DNA of 11,032 nucleotides from Planctomycetaceae bacterium UBA4732 (GCA_002404095.1 DHJA01000088.1:1-11032); one strand, 5' to 3'. Positions 1-7,119 are shown, numbered from the stretch's first letter. Notes: generated by a model from the letters alone, not told the origin. Numbers and translations: made by a program.

Positions 1-21
1 GGCGCCCGCGGAGCGGGCGCC
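1..21. repeat. GC-rich perfect hairpin at window edge
   Basis: Positions 1-9 (GGCGCCCGC) are the exact reverse complement of 13-21, leaving a 3-base loop. The right arm runs into the first copy of the direct repeat described next, but the left arm is absent before the second copy. There is no T tract, so it is not a classic intrinsic terminator. It may be the tail of an upstream repeat or gene that is cut off by the window edge. Confidence 0.55.
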
Positions 22-47
22 CCACCTGGGACGCCGGACAGCGCGCC
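10..47. repeat. 38-bp direct repeat, copy 1
   Basis: This 38-base stretch, beginning GGAGCGGGCGCCCCACC, recurs exactly at 85-122. Inside it, 16-35 forms an imperfect hairpin: GGCG and CCCA pair with TGGG and CGCC around one C/A mismatch and a 2-base loop. It lies in the non-coding leader ahead of the HerA-like gene. It could be a dispersed intergenic repeat or a regulatory dyad. Two copies are too few to call an array. Confidence 0.8.
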
Positions 48-84
48 GGCAACAAACGCGCCGTTGACGCCCGGCATCGTGTTA

Positions 85-122
85 GGAGCGGGCGCCCCAC
101 CTGGGACGCCGGACAGCGCGCC
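85..122. repeat. 38-bp direct repeat, copy 2
   Basis: This is an identical copy of the repeat at 10-47, 75 bases downstream, with a unique 37-base interval (48-84) between the two. The same internal hairpin is at 91-110. It ends 36 bases before the start codon of the HerA-like gene, so it would lie in or just before that gene's leader. No recognisable promoter was seen between it and the gene. Confidence 0.8.
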
Positions 123-158
123 CGCCAGACTGAGACGGCCCCAGGAGTCTCCCTATCC

Positions 159-2177
159 ATGAACTCATTATCCACCGAGATTGCCCGAATAGCCTCAATC
201 GATCTGTTCAAGCGGAACAGGGAGGGCGAGGTCGAAAGCGGAATGTTCATCGGCCGGCCGTTCGGCCTCGACTACGATCGCGCCCATTTGCTGATTGCCG
301 ACGCTTGGAAGCAGAGGGCCAAAGGCATTCCGCAAGGCTCGTTCTTGCTCGCCTACTATGAGAACGAGGACAAGGTCGCGGAAGCGCTGCTCTTGCGGGC
401 ATTGCGACCCAGCAATTTGCCAACCGACAGCGATGTCATCTCCTCAATGATCGAGTATTACAAGGACAACCTTCGCACTGCGGGCAAGAAGTCGCAGTTG
501 GATAACCTCACCCGGTATGAATTCAGCTTTTCGGGACTGGAATGCCGCATCCTGGGCACCTTCTACAAAGACGAACACGACAAGACGCATTACGGCGCCG
601 ACGTTGAAAACTTCTACAGCGCCCACAACTACAGTGTCGTCAAGCCAAACCCGGACGTGCTGGAGGTCATCGTAAATTTCCGAGAGGGCGAGGTTCCTGG
701 CCGGCCGAATGACATTCGCCTGGGCAAGGTCCGCTACAGTTCGAGCCGAAGATTTCAGGCCCGCGAGGAAGATGTGCCTGTGTTCGTCAGCCCCAAGGAT
801 TTCCTCGGCAAGCGGACCGCTCTTTTCGGCATGACGCGAACCGGTAAGTCGAACACGGTGAAGAAGATCATCCAGGCAAGCGTGGAGATGAGCGGCCAAG
901 CCCTGCACAAGCTGGACCAACCGACCAACGAGAGCGCGGAAGCCAGGTTGGACCCCTTCACAGCCGACGCGGTTCCGAAGTACGCCGTTGGACAGATCAT
1001 CTTCGACATCAATGGCGAGTACGCCAACGCTAACATGCAGGATGAAGGCACGGCCATTTTCGAGATGTACCAGGAACAGGTGACCCGCTATAGCGTGCTG
1101 GAAAAACCCGGCTTCAAAGTCATGAAGGTAAACTTCTACCGAGACGTGATCTCCGGGTTCGAGTTGATCCGCAGTCATCTAGCCCTAGATACAGTCGATT
1201 ACGAAACGAGCTTTCTGTCCGCCGATCTGACCGAACCGGAAGACGAGACTGACATTTCAGCGAAAACCCGGTACTCGCGAAAGAAAGCGGCCTACCAGTG
1301 CTGCCTGTATCGCGCCGGCTTCAAAGTGCCGCCCGGTATGTTGGTAAAGTTCGAGGGCAACAAAGAGTTGAACCAATTGGTTCGCGAGGATGGCAGCCTC
1401 GACCCGACCAAAGGAATCGGCTTGGAGGAAGCCTCTGATTGGTTCAGCACTATCTGGGACAACTACGGCAACGACTTCTTTACCAAGTACAAGCGAACCA
1501 AAGGGCGAGAATGGGCCGACGAAGACTTGAAGGCCATGCTAGTCTTCCTGACCCGGAAAAAAACCCCCGGCGGCAGCGCGAATGTCTCTGGCTACCTTAA
1601 GCTGCGCGGCCTGCTCAACCTACATACGGAAACTGTCGGCAAGCCGTTCCAACAAGAAATCATCGAAGAACTGCGGAAAGGCCGGATCGTCATCGTGGAC
1701 CTTTCCCAAGGCGACCCCGAGATTCAACGGCTGTACGCCGAGCGAATTTGCCGGCATACTTTTGCTGACGCCATGAATCGCTTCGTAGGCAACCTCCCGA
1801 ACAACTTCATCCAGTTCTACTTCGAGGAGGCCCACAACCTCTTCCCGCGCAAGGAAGACAAGGATTTGAGCCAGATCTACAACCGGATAGCCAAGGAGGG
1901 CGCCAAGCTGAACCTGGGGCTAATTTACGCGACTCAAGAGGTCAGTTCGATCAGCGGCAATATCCTGAAAAACACGCAGAACTGGTTCATCGCGCACCTG
2001 AACAACGAGGACGAAACCAAGGAGATCAAAAAGTATTACGACTTCGGGGACTTCACGGATTCCCTCGTTCGGTTTAGCGCCAGCGATGACAAGGGTTTTG
2101 TGCGCATGAAGACTTACTCCAACCCGTTCGTCGTGCCGGTGCAGATCGACCGTTTCTCGAAAGACGCGGGGAAATAG
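159..2177 (+). CDS. HerA-type ATPase / DNA translocase (DUF87 family)
   Basis: A 672-residue ATPase of the HerA/FtsK superfamily, expected to form a hexameric ring that pumps DNA using ATP. The N-terminal ~200 residues look like a HAS-barrel region, with the stretch from IGRPFGLDY to GIPQGSFLLAYYENE. The Walker A motif is G224-MTRT-G229-K230-S231. A FDINGEY strand motif follows at D283-Y288, FEEAHN (E556, E557, H559) serves as Walker B, and Q593 in ATQ is the likely sensor. Classical archaeal HerA is near 500 residues. The extra length here is an insert between Walker A and the DINGEY motif and a long middle region of roughly residues 310-520. The ATG at 159 is preceded by AGGAG at 143-147. 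The NurA-like gene follows after 3 bases, which supports a HerA-NurA partnership. HerA-family assignment is firm; the biological role, defence or repair, is inferred. Confidence 0.88.
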   Translation: MNSLSTEIARIASIDLFKRNREGEVESGMFIGRPFGLDYDRAHLLIADAWKQRAKGIPQGSFLLAYYENEDKVAEALLLRALRPSNLPTDSDVISSMIEYYKDNLRTAGKKSQLDNLTRYEFSFSGLECRILGTFYKDEHDKTHYGADVENFYSAHNYSVVKPNPDVLEVIVNFREGEVPGRPNDIRLGKVRYSSSRRFQAREEDVPVFVSPKDFLGKRTALFGMTRTGKSNTVKKIIQASVEMSGQALHKLDQPTNESAEARLDPFTADAVPKYAVGQIIFDINGEYANANMQDEGTAIFEMYQEQVTRYSVLEKPGFKVMKVNFYRDVISGFELIRSHLALDTVDYETSFLSADLTEPEDETDISAKTRYSRKKAAYQCCLYRAGFKVPPGMLVKFEGNKELNQLVREDGSLDPTKGIGLEEASDWFSTIWDNYGNDFFTKYKRTKGREWADEDLKAMLVFLTRKKTPGGSANVSGYLKLRGLLNLHTETVGKPFQQEIIEELRKGRIVIVDLSQGDPEIQRLYAERICRHTFADAMNRFVGNLPNNFIQFYFEEAHNLFPRKEDKDLSQIYNRIAKEGAKLNLGLIYATQEVSSISGNILKNTQNWFIAHLNNEDETKEIKKYYDFGDFTDSLVRFSASDDKGFVRMKTYSNPFVVPVQIDRFSKDAGK

Positions 2178-2180
2178 GCC

Positions 2181-3515
2181 ATGGGATATTCAAGCAGAAC
2201 CGGGCGACGGCCGGCTGAGTTTGCCAGCAAGGCGGCGCACAGCCACTTGATCCAGGACGCCGAAGTGCAGGGGTTTCTAACGCAGTGCGACCTACCGAAA
2301 CGCGCCGGGGACGTAAAGCTGAGCGACCATCTTTCCATGCTGTTTGACCCGGTTCGGGACAACCCGATAGAACACGTCATCGCGATTGACGGCGGATACA
2401 CCGAGGTCGCCGTCCAGAAGGAGTTTCCCTCCGCCACCGTTTGCTTCTTTCAGTTCGGCGCTCTCATCTTTAGTGTTGCGGACCTGGAGGAGCTTGAAGA
2501 CCAGCCGTTTATCGATCCTGACGACATCGCCAAACTGAAGAAAATTCAGCGCCTCAAGCTTGTCCTGCCGGTGTGTAACGTCGCGCTCAAGAACGAAACT
2601 ACGCTAACTCGATCCGTCCGTCGGGCAGTCTTCGACTTCTTCTGCCGCAACATGGATGATGATAGGTTGATTGAGACGTTGCGCTGGTTCATCTTTCAGG
2701 AGTATGGCGGTGGCGTCCCGTCGTGGACCCTGGCCAGCTGTCCCTTGTGTCGCAAGCAGAGCGTCCGCTTGGATCGCGCGTCCCTGAACAAGGACCACAC
2801 CTTTCGGTGCCCCGAATGCAGCGGCCAGATTCTGTTGACCGATGTCTTTCGCCTTCATGAAGTCGTGGACGATGAACTGGGTGCGCGAGAAATTCTAGGT
2901 TACCTGACGACGACCATCGAGCAGATGATTCTGCTCCACCTGATCCGCGTGATCCTCCGAACCAAGCCGGGACTTTTGAACCACCTCTTGTTCATCAAGG
3001 ACGGCCCGCTCGCTTTTTTCGGCCAGACCGCGAATATGCATCAACCGATGCGGTCACTAGTGCGGTTCCTCTTCGACCGGCATAACCTGTACCTTGCCGG
3101 TCTTGAAAAGAGCGGCGCATTTGTCGAACACGCCGCTGAAATTTCGCAGACCCTGGCAAGTGGAAGCATCCTGCTCCTCGACGATGTTTACATTTATCGC
3201 TACGTGCTTCCGGGGAATGTCAACCCAGCCCATCCTTATGGCAGCAGCACGTACTACAGCTGCAAATTGATCTTCAAGACGCCCACGGATCGCGTCCATG
3301 TTGTTACGGTTCCGACGATCGAGAGCAATCCTCGTCCGAGCGAACAGAAGATTCAGAACTTGGCGTCTATTCTGACCAATGTCGAGAAGCTGCGTTGCGA
3401 CATGTACGATAATGCACTCTTGCCGATTGCTCTCGTGAACAAACTGGTATCACTTGCGAACCATCCGAGCGCGCGAATTCTTGAAAAATTCGCAGCAAAC
3501 TCAATCGGTAGCTGA
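2181..3515 (+). CDS. NurA-like nuclease with zinc ribbon
   Basis: A 444-residue protein that I read as a NurA-domain nuclease, the partner of HerA in DNA end processing. Evidence is the IAIDGGYTEV motif with D70 (family DGS-type metal-binding motif, here DGG), the FIKDGPLAFF motif with D274, and a C-terminal block with LLLDDVYIY and LIFKTPTDRVHVVTVP that fits the end of the NurA fold. Between the two Asp motifs sits a C4 zinc ribbon: C187-x2-C190 and C210-x2-C213. The start is the ATG 3 bases after the HerA-like stop, with GGGGA at 2168-2172 as a plausible ribosome binding site, so translation is probably coupled. Similarity to NurA is motif-level and judged by eye. The zinc ribbon could bind DNA or stabilise the fold. 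If the NurA call is wrong, it is still a HerA-linked zinc-ribbon protein. Confidence 0.72.
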   Translation: MGYSSRTGRRPAEFASKAAHSHLIQDAEVQGFLTQCDLPKRAGDVKLSDHLSMLFDPVRDNPIEHVIAIDGGYTEVAVQKEFPSATVCFFQFGALIFSVADLEELEDQPFIDPDDIAKLKKIQRLKLVLPVCNVALKNETTLTRSVRRAVFDFFCRNMDDDRLIETLRWFIFQEYGGGVPSWTLASCPLCRKQSVRLDRASLNKDHTFRCPECSGQILLTDVFRLHEVVDDELGAREILGYLTTTIEQMILLHLIRVILRTKPGLLNHLLFIKDGPLAFFGQTANMHQPMRSLVRFLFDRHNLYLAGLEKSGAFVEHAAEISQTLASGSILLLDDVYIYRYVLPGNVNPAHPYGSSTYYSCKLIFKTPTDRVHVVTVPTIESNPRPSEQKIQNLASILTNVEKLRCDMYDNALLPIALVNKLVSLANHPSARILEKFAANSIGS

Positions 3516-3552
3516 GAAATCAGGGAAGTCACGAAGAACGACGGCGGAGCCG

Positions 3553-3581
3553 TTGCAATCCGCGTCAATTTTGCGTATCAT
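3553..3581 (+). promoter_or_regulatory. Predicted sigma70-like promoter for ffh cluster
   Basis: TTGCAA at 3553-3558 (4 of 6 to the -35 consensus) and TATCAT at 3576-3581 (5 of 6 to the -10 consensus) are separated by exactly 17 bases. They lie in a relatively AT-rich part of the 149-base gap between the NurA-like gene and ffh. Transcription would start near 3588, giving a leader of about 75 bases with the hairpin at 3602-3629. Predicted by eye only. Confidence 0.45.
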
Positions 3582-3601
3582 TAACGGTTTACCGCCCTGT
3601 G

Positions 3602-3629
3602 AAGGCGCGTGGTTGTCGTCGCGCGCCTT
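3602..3629 (+). promoter_or_regulatory. Hairpin in gap before ffh
   Basis: AAGGCGCG at 3602-3609 pairs perfectly with CGCGCCTT at 3622-3629 around a 12-base loop. Only three T residues follow (3628-3630), two of them in the stem. It may be a weak terminator for the HerA-NurA unit or a structured part of the ffh leader. The sequence does not decide between these. Confidence 0.4.
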
Positions 3630-3664
3630 TGCGCGTAGCAGCTCGTGTGTTTTAGGGACGCCGT

Positions 3665-5116
3665 ATGTTTGAAGGCATCCAGCGCAGCCTCTCGGAGGCC
3701 CTGAAAAAGCTGCGCGGCCGCGGCCGCATCACGGAAGCCAACATCCGTGAAGCCATGCAAGAGGTGCGCAAAGCCCTTCTGGAAGCCGACGTCAATTTCA
3801 CGGTCGCCCAGGACTTCATCGCAAAGGTAACACAACGCGCCGTCGGCCAAGAAGTGCTGCGCACCCTCGACCCCAGCGAACAGATCGTCAAGATCGTCTA
3901 CGACGAACTCGTTCAGCTCATGGGGCCGGTCGATACGAACATCCCCTTCGCCAAGGACCGGCCCACGGTCATCATGCTCTGCGGCCTGCAAGGTCAGGGC
4001 AAAACGACTTCGGCCGGCAAGCTTGCCCTAATGTTGCGCGAACGCGGCCGTAAGCCGCTGCTCGTCGCTGCCGACATGCAACGGCCAGCCGCCGTCGAAC
4101 AAATCAAGGTTCTCGGCGAACAGATCGGTGTGCCGGTCTTCAGCCAGCCGCCGCCCGCCTCGCCAGTAGATGTGTGTCGTCTCGCCGTCGCCCATGCCAA
4201 GAATTCGGAACTCGATACGGTCATCCTCGATACGGCCGGCCGGCTCCACATCGACGAAATGCCGATGGACGAGCTGAAGCAGATCGACCGGCTCGTGCGC
4301 CCCGATCAGGTCTACATGGTCTGCGACGCCATGACCGGCCAGGACGCCGTCAACAGCGCTAAGGCGTTCAACGACGCCCTGGAATTGAACGGCGTCATCT
4401 TAACCAAAATGGACGGCGACGCCCGCGGCGGCGCGGCGTTGTCGATCAAGTCGGTGGCCCAGGTGCCGATCAAGTTCGTCGGCGTCGGCGAGAAACTGGA
4501 CAAACTAGAGCCGTTTCGTCCGGAAGGCATGGCCCAGCGCATCCTCGGCCGCGGCGACATCATGGGCCTGATCGAAAAGGTCGCCCAAGTCCAAAAGGAG
4601 CTGTCGCAGGAGGAGATCGCTCAACAACAAAAGAAGCTCGAAGAAGGCGACTTCACACTCGACGACTTTCGCAAGCAATTCGCGCAGCTGAAGAAGATGG
4701 GTCCGATGAAGGACGTGATGGCGTCTATGCCAGGCATGGGCGACATGATCCCCGAAGGCGAAGACCCCGAGGACGCCTTCCGGCACATCCAGGGCTTGAT
4801 CGACTCGATGACGAAGGAGGAGCGACGCAACCCCGACGTGATCGACATCAACCGCCGCCGGCGCATCGCGGCGGGCAGCGGCGTCGAACCGCACGACATC
4901 AAGCAGTTTTTGGGACAGTTCGAGCAAGTGCGCGATCTGATGCGCAAGATGGCCAAGATGAGCATCTGGGAGCGCATCAAGATGGTAACGGGCATGGGCC
5001 GGGCTGGCGCTTTCTCGCCCGGCGCCAGCCCGGTGAAGACGAAGGGCGACACCGGCCATCGCAAATCGCCGAAGGAACGCGCGAAGGAACGGAAGAACAA
5101 AAAGAAGAAGAGGTAG
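3665..5116 (+). CDS. ffh: Signal recognition particle GTPase Ffh (SRP54)
   Basis: A 483-residue Ffh, the protein subunit of the signal recognition particle. It binds signal sequences on ribosome-nascent chains and, with 4.5S RNA and FtsY, delivers them to the membrane. The order is an N-terminal helical domain, the G domain, and the M domain. Visible motifs are the P-loop G107-LQGQGKTT, DTAGR at 189-193, TKMDGD at 247-252 followed by ARGG, and in the M domain MPGM at 355-358 and NRRRRIAAGSG at 396-406, the RNA-binding signature. A basic tail (RKNKKKKR) ends the protein. The ATG at 3665 has AGGGA at 3654-3658 with 6-base spacing. It heads a cluster with rpsP, trmD and rplS, an arrangement common in bacteria, with a predicted promoter of its own. 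Length and motifs are normal for the family. Confidence 0.98.
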   Translation: MFEGIQRSLSEALKKLRGRGRITEANIREAMQEVRKALLEADVNFTVAQDFIAKVTQRAVGQEVLRTLDPSEQIVKIVYDELVQLMGPVDTNIPFAKDRPTVIMLCGLQGQGKTTSAGKLALMLRERGRKPLLVAADMQRPAAVEQIKVLGEQIGVPVFSQPPPASPVDVCRLAVAHAKNSELDTVILDTAGRLHIDEMPMDELKQIDRLVRPDQVYMVCDAMTGQDAVNSAKAFNDALELNGVILTKMDGDARGGAALSIKSVAQVPIKFVGVGEKLDKLEPFRPEGMAQRILGRGDIMGLIEKVAQVQKELSQEEIAQQQKKLEEGDFTLDDFRKQFAQLKKMGPMKDVMASMPGMGDMIPEGEDPEDAFRHIQGLIDSMTKEERRNPDVIDINRRRRIAAGSGVEPHDIKQFLGQFEQVRDLMRKMAKMSIWERIKMVTGMGRAGAFSPGASPVKTKGDTGHRKSPKERAKERKNKKKKR

Positions 5117-5120
5117 CCAA

Positions 5121-5165
5121 TAGTCAGTAGAAAGACAGGGCCGGTTTTCATATTCGTACTGACTA
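5121..5165. repeat. Inverted repeat in ffh-rpsP gap
   Basis: TAGTCAGTA at 5121-5129 is the exact reverse complement of TACTGACTA at 5157-5165, with a 27-base loop. Related ACT-rich words continue to 5174 (CTACTGAGTACT). There is no T tract after the stem. It occupies most of the 75-base gap between ffh and rpsP. It may be a small dispersed repeat or an mRNA structure. Confidence 0.5.
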
Positions 5166-5191
5166 CTGAGTACTCGACGAAAGGGAATATC

Positions 5192-5491
5192 GTGGCTGTT
5201 CGCATTCGCATGAAAAGGCTCGGGCGCAAGCACCGCCCTTATTTCCGTATCGTGGCCATCGACAGTCGCCAGCCGCGCGACGGCCGTGTGATCGAGGAGC
5301 TTGGCTCCTACGATCCGATGCTTAAAAACACCGACGAGCGCGTCAAGCTGCTGCCGGAGCGAATCAAGTACTGGATAAGCGTGGGCGCCAGGCCGTCGGA
5401 CAACGTCGAGGTCTTCATCAAGAAGTACATGGCGAAGTTCGAGCAGCAGCCGGCCGAGGCTGCGGTTCCGCCGGCCGCCCCGACCGCGTAA
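5192..5491 (+). CDS. rpsP: 30S ribosomal protein S16
   Basis: A 99-residue S16, an assembly protein of the 30S subunit that contacts 16S rRNA. The conserved N-terminal block AVRIRMKRLGRKHRPYFRIVAIDSR is intact, followed by DGRVIEELGSYDP and the ERIKYWISVGARPSDNV region. The start is GTG (MAVRIR reading), with AAGGGA at 5181-5186 and 5-base spacing. The last ~15 residues form an Ala/Pro-rich tail (QQPAEAAVPPAAPTA) beyond the conserved core, which is common in GC-rich genomes. It lies between ffh and trmD. Confidence 0.97.
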   Translation: MAVRIRMKRLGRKHRPYFRIVAIDSRQPRDGRVIEELGSYDPMLKNTDERVKLLPERIKYWISVGARPSDNVEVFIKKYMAKFEQQPAEAAVPPAAPTA

Positions 5492-5504
5492 GAAGTCCCA
5501 TGAC

Positions 5505-5563
5505 CCAGCCCGAAGCGCCAAGCAAGGGCTTGACTGAATCCCTTGCTTGGCGCTTCGGGCTGG
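5505..5563. repeat. Perfect 24-bp inverted repeat between rpsP and trmD
   Basis: Positions 5505-5528 are the exact reverse complement of 5540-5563, with an 11-base loop (CTTGACTGAAT). The arm begins CCAGCCCGAAGCGCC. The RNA would form a very stable stem 13 bases after the rpsP stop and 9 bases before the trmD start. No T tract follows, so termination would not be of the usual intrinsic type. It may be a REP-like planctomycete repeat, an RNase III or decay barrier site, or a device that lowers trmD output relative to rpsP. The structure is seen directly; the role is inferred. Confidence 0.95.
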
Positions 5564-5572
5564 TTGGGAATT

Positions 5573-6292
5573 ATGCGCTTCGACGTGCTGACGCTGTTCC
5601 CGGACCTCTTTCAGGGGTATTTGACGCAGAGCCTGTTGAAGCTGGCGATCCAGAACAAGCTCGTGCAAATTAACCTCTGGAACATCCGCGATTGGGCGGC
5701 CGACAAACACCATAAGGTGGACGACCGCCCTTTCGGCGGCGGCCCCGGCATGGTGCTGATGGCGGAGCCGTTGTTCGCCGCGGTTGAGGCCGTGCAAGCC
5801 AAGGAAGCCGAGCCGGGCCAGCTGATCCTGTTGACGCCGGCCGGCGAACGCCTGACGCAACCGCTGGTGCGTGAGTTGTCGGAGCATAAACGGCTGTTGC
5901 TCCTGTGCGGCCGGTACGAAGGCTTCGACGAGCGCGTCCGACTGGGTTTGAAGCCGCGCGAAGTTTCGATCGGCGACTTCGTCTGCAATGGCGGCGAAGT
6001 GGCCGCGATGGTAGTGATCGATACGGTGATTCGCTACGTGCCGGGAGTGTTGGGCGACCCGGAAAGCGTGACCGAAGAGTCGCATAGCGACCCTGGACAG
6101 TTGGAATATCCGCAATACACCCGGCCGCGCGTCTTCCGCGACATGGCCGTGCCCGAAGTGCTGTTGAGCGGCGACCATGAAGCCGTGGCCCGCTGGCGGC
6201 GGGAACAATCGCTGGCTCGAAGCGCCGGCGCCGGTTGGAACGAAACGAAGGAAGGTGAGAGTCATGCAAAATCGATTGATGGGCCTCGTTGA
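5573..6292 (+). CDS. trmD: tRNA (guanine-N1)-methyltransferase TrmD
   Basis: A 239-residue SPOUT-class methyltransferase that uses S-adenosylmethionine to make m1G37 in tRNAs, which prevents frameshifting. The start is ATG at 5573, giving [14 protein letters not shown], the normal family N-terminus. GGGA at 5566-5569 is a close ribosome binding site. A longer reading from a TTG at 5543 would start inside the palindrome and add non-conserved residues. Motifs are [10 protein letters not shown], the knot motif [10 protein letters not shown] (C112-R121), SIGDF with D135 as likely catalytic Asp, and the [14 protein letters not shown] and YTRP segments. The C-terminal 29 bases overlap rplS. rimM, which sits before trmD in E. 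coli, is absent here. Confidence 0.97.
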   Translation: MRFDVLTLFPDLFQGYLTQSLLKLAIQNKLVQINLWNIRDWAADKHHKVDDRPFGGGPGMVLMAEPLFAAVEAVQAKEAEPGQLILLTPAGERLTQPLVRELSEHKRLLLLCGRYEGFDERVRLGLKPREVSIGDFVCNGGEVAAMVVIDTVIRYVPGVLGDPESVTEESHSDPGQLEYPQYTRPRVFRDMAVPEVLLSGDHEAVARWRREQSLARSAGAGWNETKEGESHAKSIDGPR

Positions 6293-6680
6293 AGCCGTGG
6301 GCGTTAAAACCGACATAGCCCCCTTCGAGATCGGCGACACGGTGGACGTCCACCAGCGCATTCTAGAAGGCCAGAAAGAGCGAGTTCAGGTCTTCACCGG
6401 CGTGGTCATCTCCCGTCGCGGCAGTGGTATGCGCGAGATGTTTACGGTGCGCCGCATCGTGCAGGGCGAAGGCGTTGAACGTCAGTTCCCGCTGAACTCG
6501 CCGCGTATCGCCAAGATCGAGGTGAAGCGCACTGGCGTCGTCCGCCGCGCCAAACTCTATTACTTGCGCGACCGCGTCGGCAAGGCCACGCGCTTACGCG
6601 AGCGCAAGCCCAAGGTCGGCGCCAAAGGCGCGGCCAAGGCGACGAAAGCCGAGACGCCGGCGCCGAAGCCGGCGCCCTAA
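6264..6680 (+). CDS. rplS: 50S ribosomal protein L19
   Basis: A 138-residue L19, a 50S protein at the interface with the 30S subunit. Conserved blocks are [57 protein letters not shown] and [17 protein letters not shown]. The ATG at 6264 ([12 protein letters not shown]) is chosen because AAGGTGAG at 6252-6259 lies 4 bases upstream and because the extension to an ATG at 6177 is non-conserved. The start lies inside trmD (overlap 6264-6292), indicating translational coupling. After the core, about 24 residues form a Lys/Ala/Pro-rich tail that is likely disordered. Confidence 0.97.
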   Translation: MQNRLMGLVEAVGVKTDIAPFEIGDTVDVHQRILEGQKERVQVFTGVVISRRGSGMREMFTVRRIVQGEGVERQFPLNSPRIAKIEVKRTGVVRRAKLYYLRDRVGKATRLRERKPKVGAKGAAKATKAETPAPKPAP

Positions 6681-6698
6681 TTTACGAGGGCGCGGCCG

Positions 6699-7112
6699 GT
6701 GGCGCAATCTCTTGCGCGAAAGCCCTGGTGGCGACGCTGGTTCGGCAATCGCTCCGAACGCGCCGCCGCGCGCTTCCTGCGCCGACTCGGTTGCCGCATC
6801 TTGGCGCGCAACTATCGCTGTCCTCACGGCGAATTGGATCTGGTCGCCGAGCAGGGTGGCTGTATTATCTTTGTCGAAGTTCGCTCGACCGGCGGCGACG
6901 ACCCTGAACGCCCCGCCCTGTCGGTGGACGACGCGAAACAACGCCGTTTGACGCGATTAGCGCTCCATTATCTCCGGCAAAATCACTTGCTTGATCGTCC
7001 GGCGCGCATCGACGTAATTACAGTGACGTGGCCGGCCAATCAGCGCGAGCCGCGCATCGACCATTATCCGCAGGCGTTTGAGGCGGTGGGGCGGGGACAG
7101 ATGTATTCTTAA
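6699..7112 (+). CDS. YraN family (UPF0102) nuclease-fold protein
   Basis: A 137-residue member of the UPF0102/YraN family, whose fold is related to restriction endonucleases and Holliday junction resolvases; its cellular role is not settled. The family signature is present: GELDLVAEQGG (E45, D47) followed by FVEVR (E60, R62), which together give the E-x-D...E-x-R/K type active-site arrangement. The start is GTG at 6699 with GAGGG at 6686-6690. It follows rplS by 18 bases and is probably in the same transcript. In many bacteria yraN lies near rplS with rnhB between them; rnhB is absent here. Confidence 0.9.
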   Translation: MAQSLARKPWWRRWFGNRSERAAARFLRRLGCRILARNYRCPHGELDLVAEQGGCIIFVEVRSTGGDDPERPALSVDDAKQRRLTRLALHYLRQNHLLDRPARIDVITVTWPANQREPRIDHYPQAFEAVGRGQMYS

Positions 7113-7119
7113 CTGTTCT

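Noticed and set aside
10..122. CRISPR array
   Set aside because: Only two repeats, one interval and no cas genes are visible, so it is recorded as a direct repeat pair.
444..1178. Minus-strand open frame of 244 codons inside the HerA-like gene
   Set aside because: It has no recognisable motif and lies opposite the N-terminal and Walker A region of a clear ATPase gene.
5543..5572. Upstream TTG start extending TrmD by 10 residues
   Set aside because: It would begin inside the right arm of the palindrome; the ATG at 5573 gives the standard [10 protein letters not shown] terminus.
6177..6263. Upstream ATG extending L19 by 29 residues
   Set aside because: The extension is non-conserved and lies wholly within trmD in another frame, while the ATG at 6264 has a good ribosome binding site.
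4505..6361. Long minus-strand open frame of 618 codons across ffh, rpsP and trmD
   Set aside because: It is antisense to three firmly identified genes, is rich in His, Arg, Leu and Ala with no recognisable domain, and is the usual by-product of GC-rich coding on the other strand.
6649..6680. GGCGCC-rich hairpin at the end of rplS as a terminator
   Set aside because: The pairing comes from Ala/Pro/Lys tail codons, no T tract follows, and the YraN gene begins 18 bases later with its own ribosome binding site.
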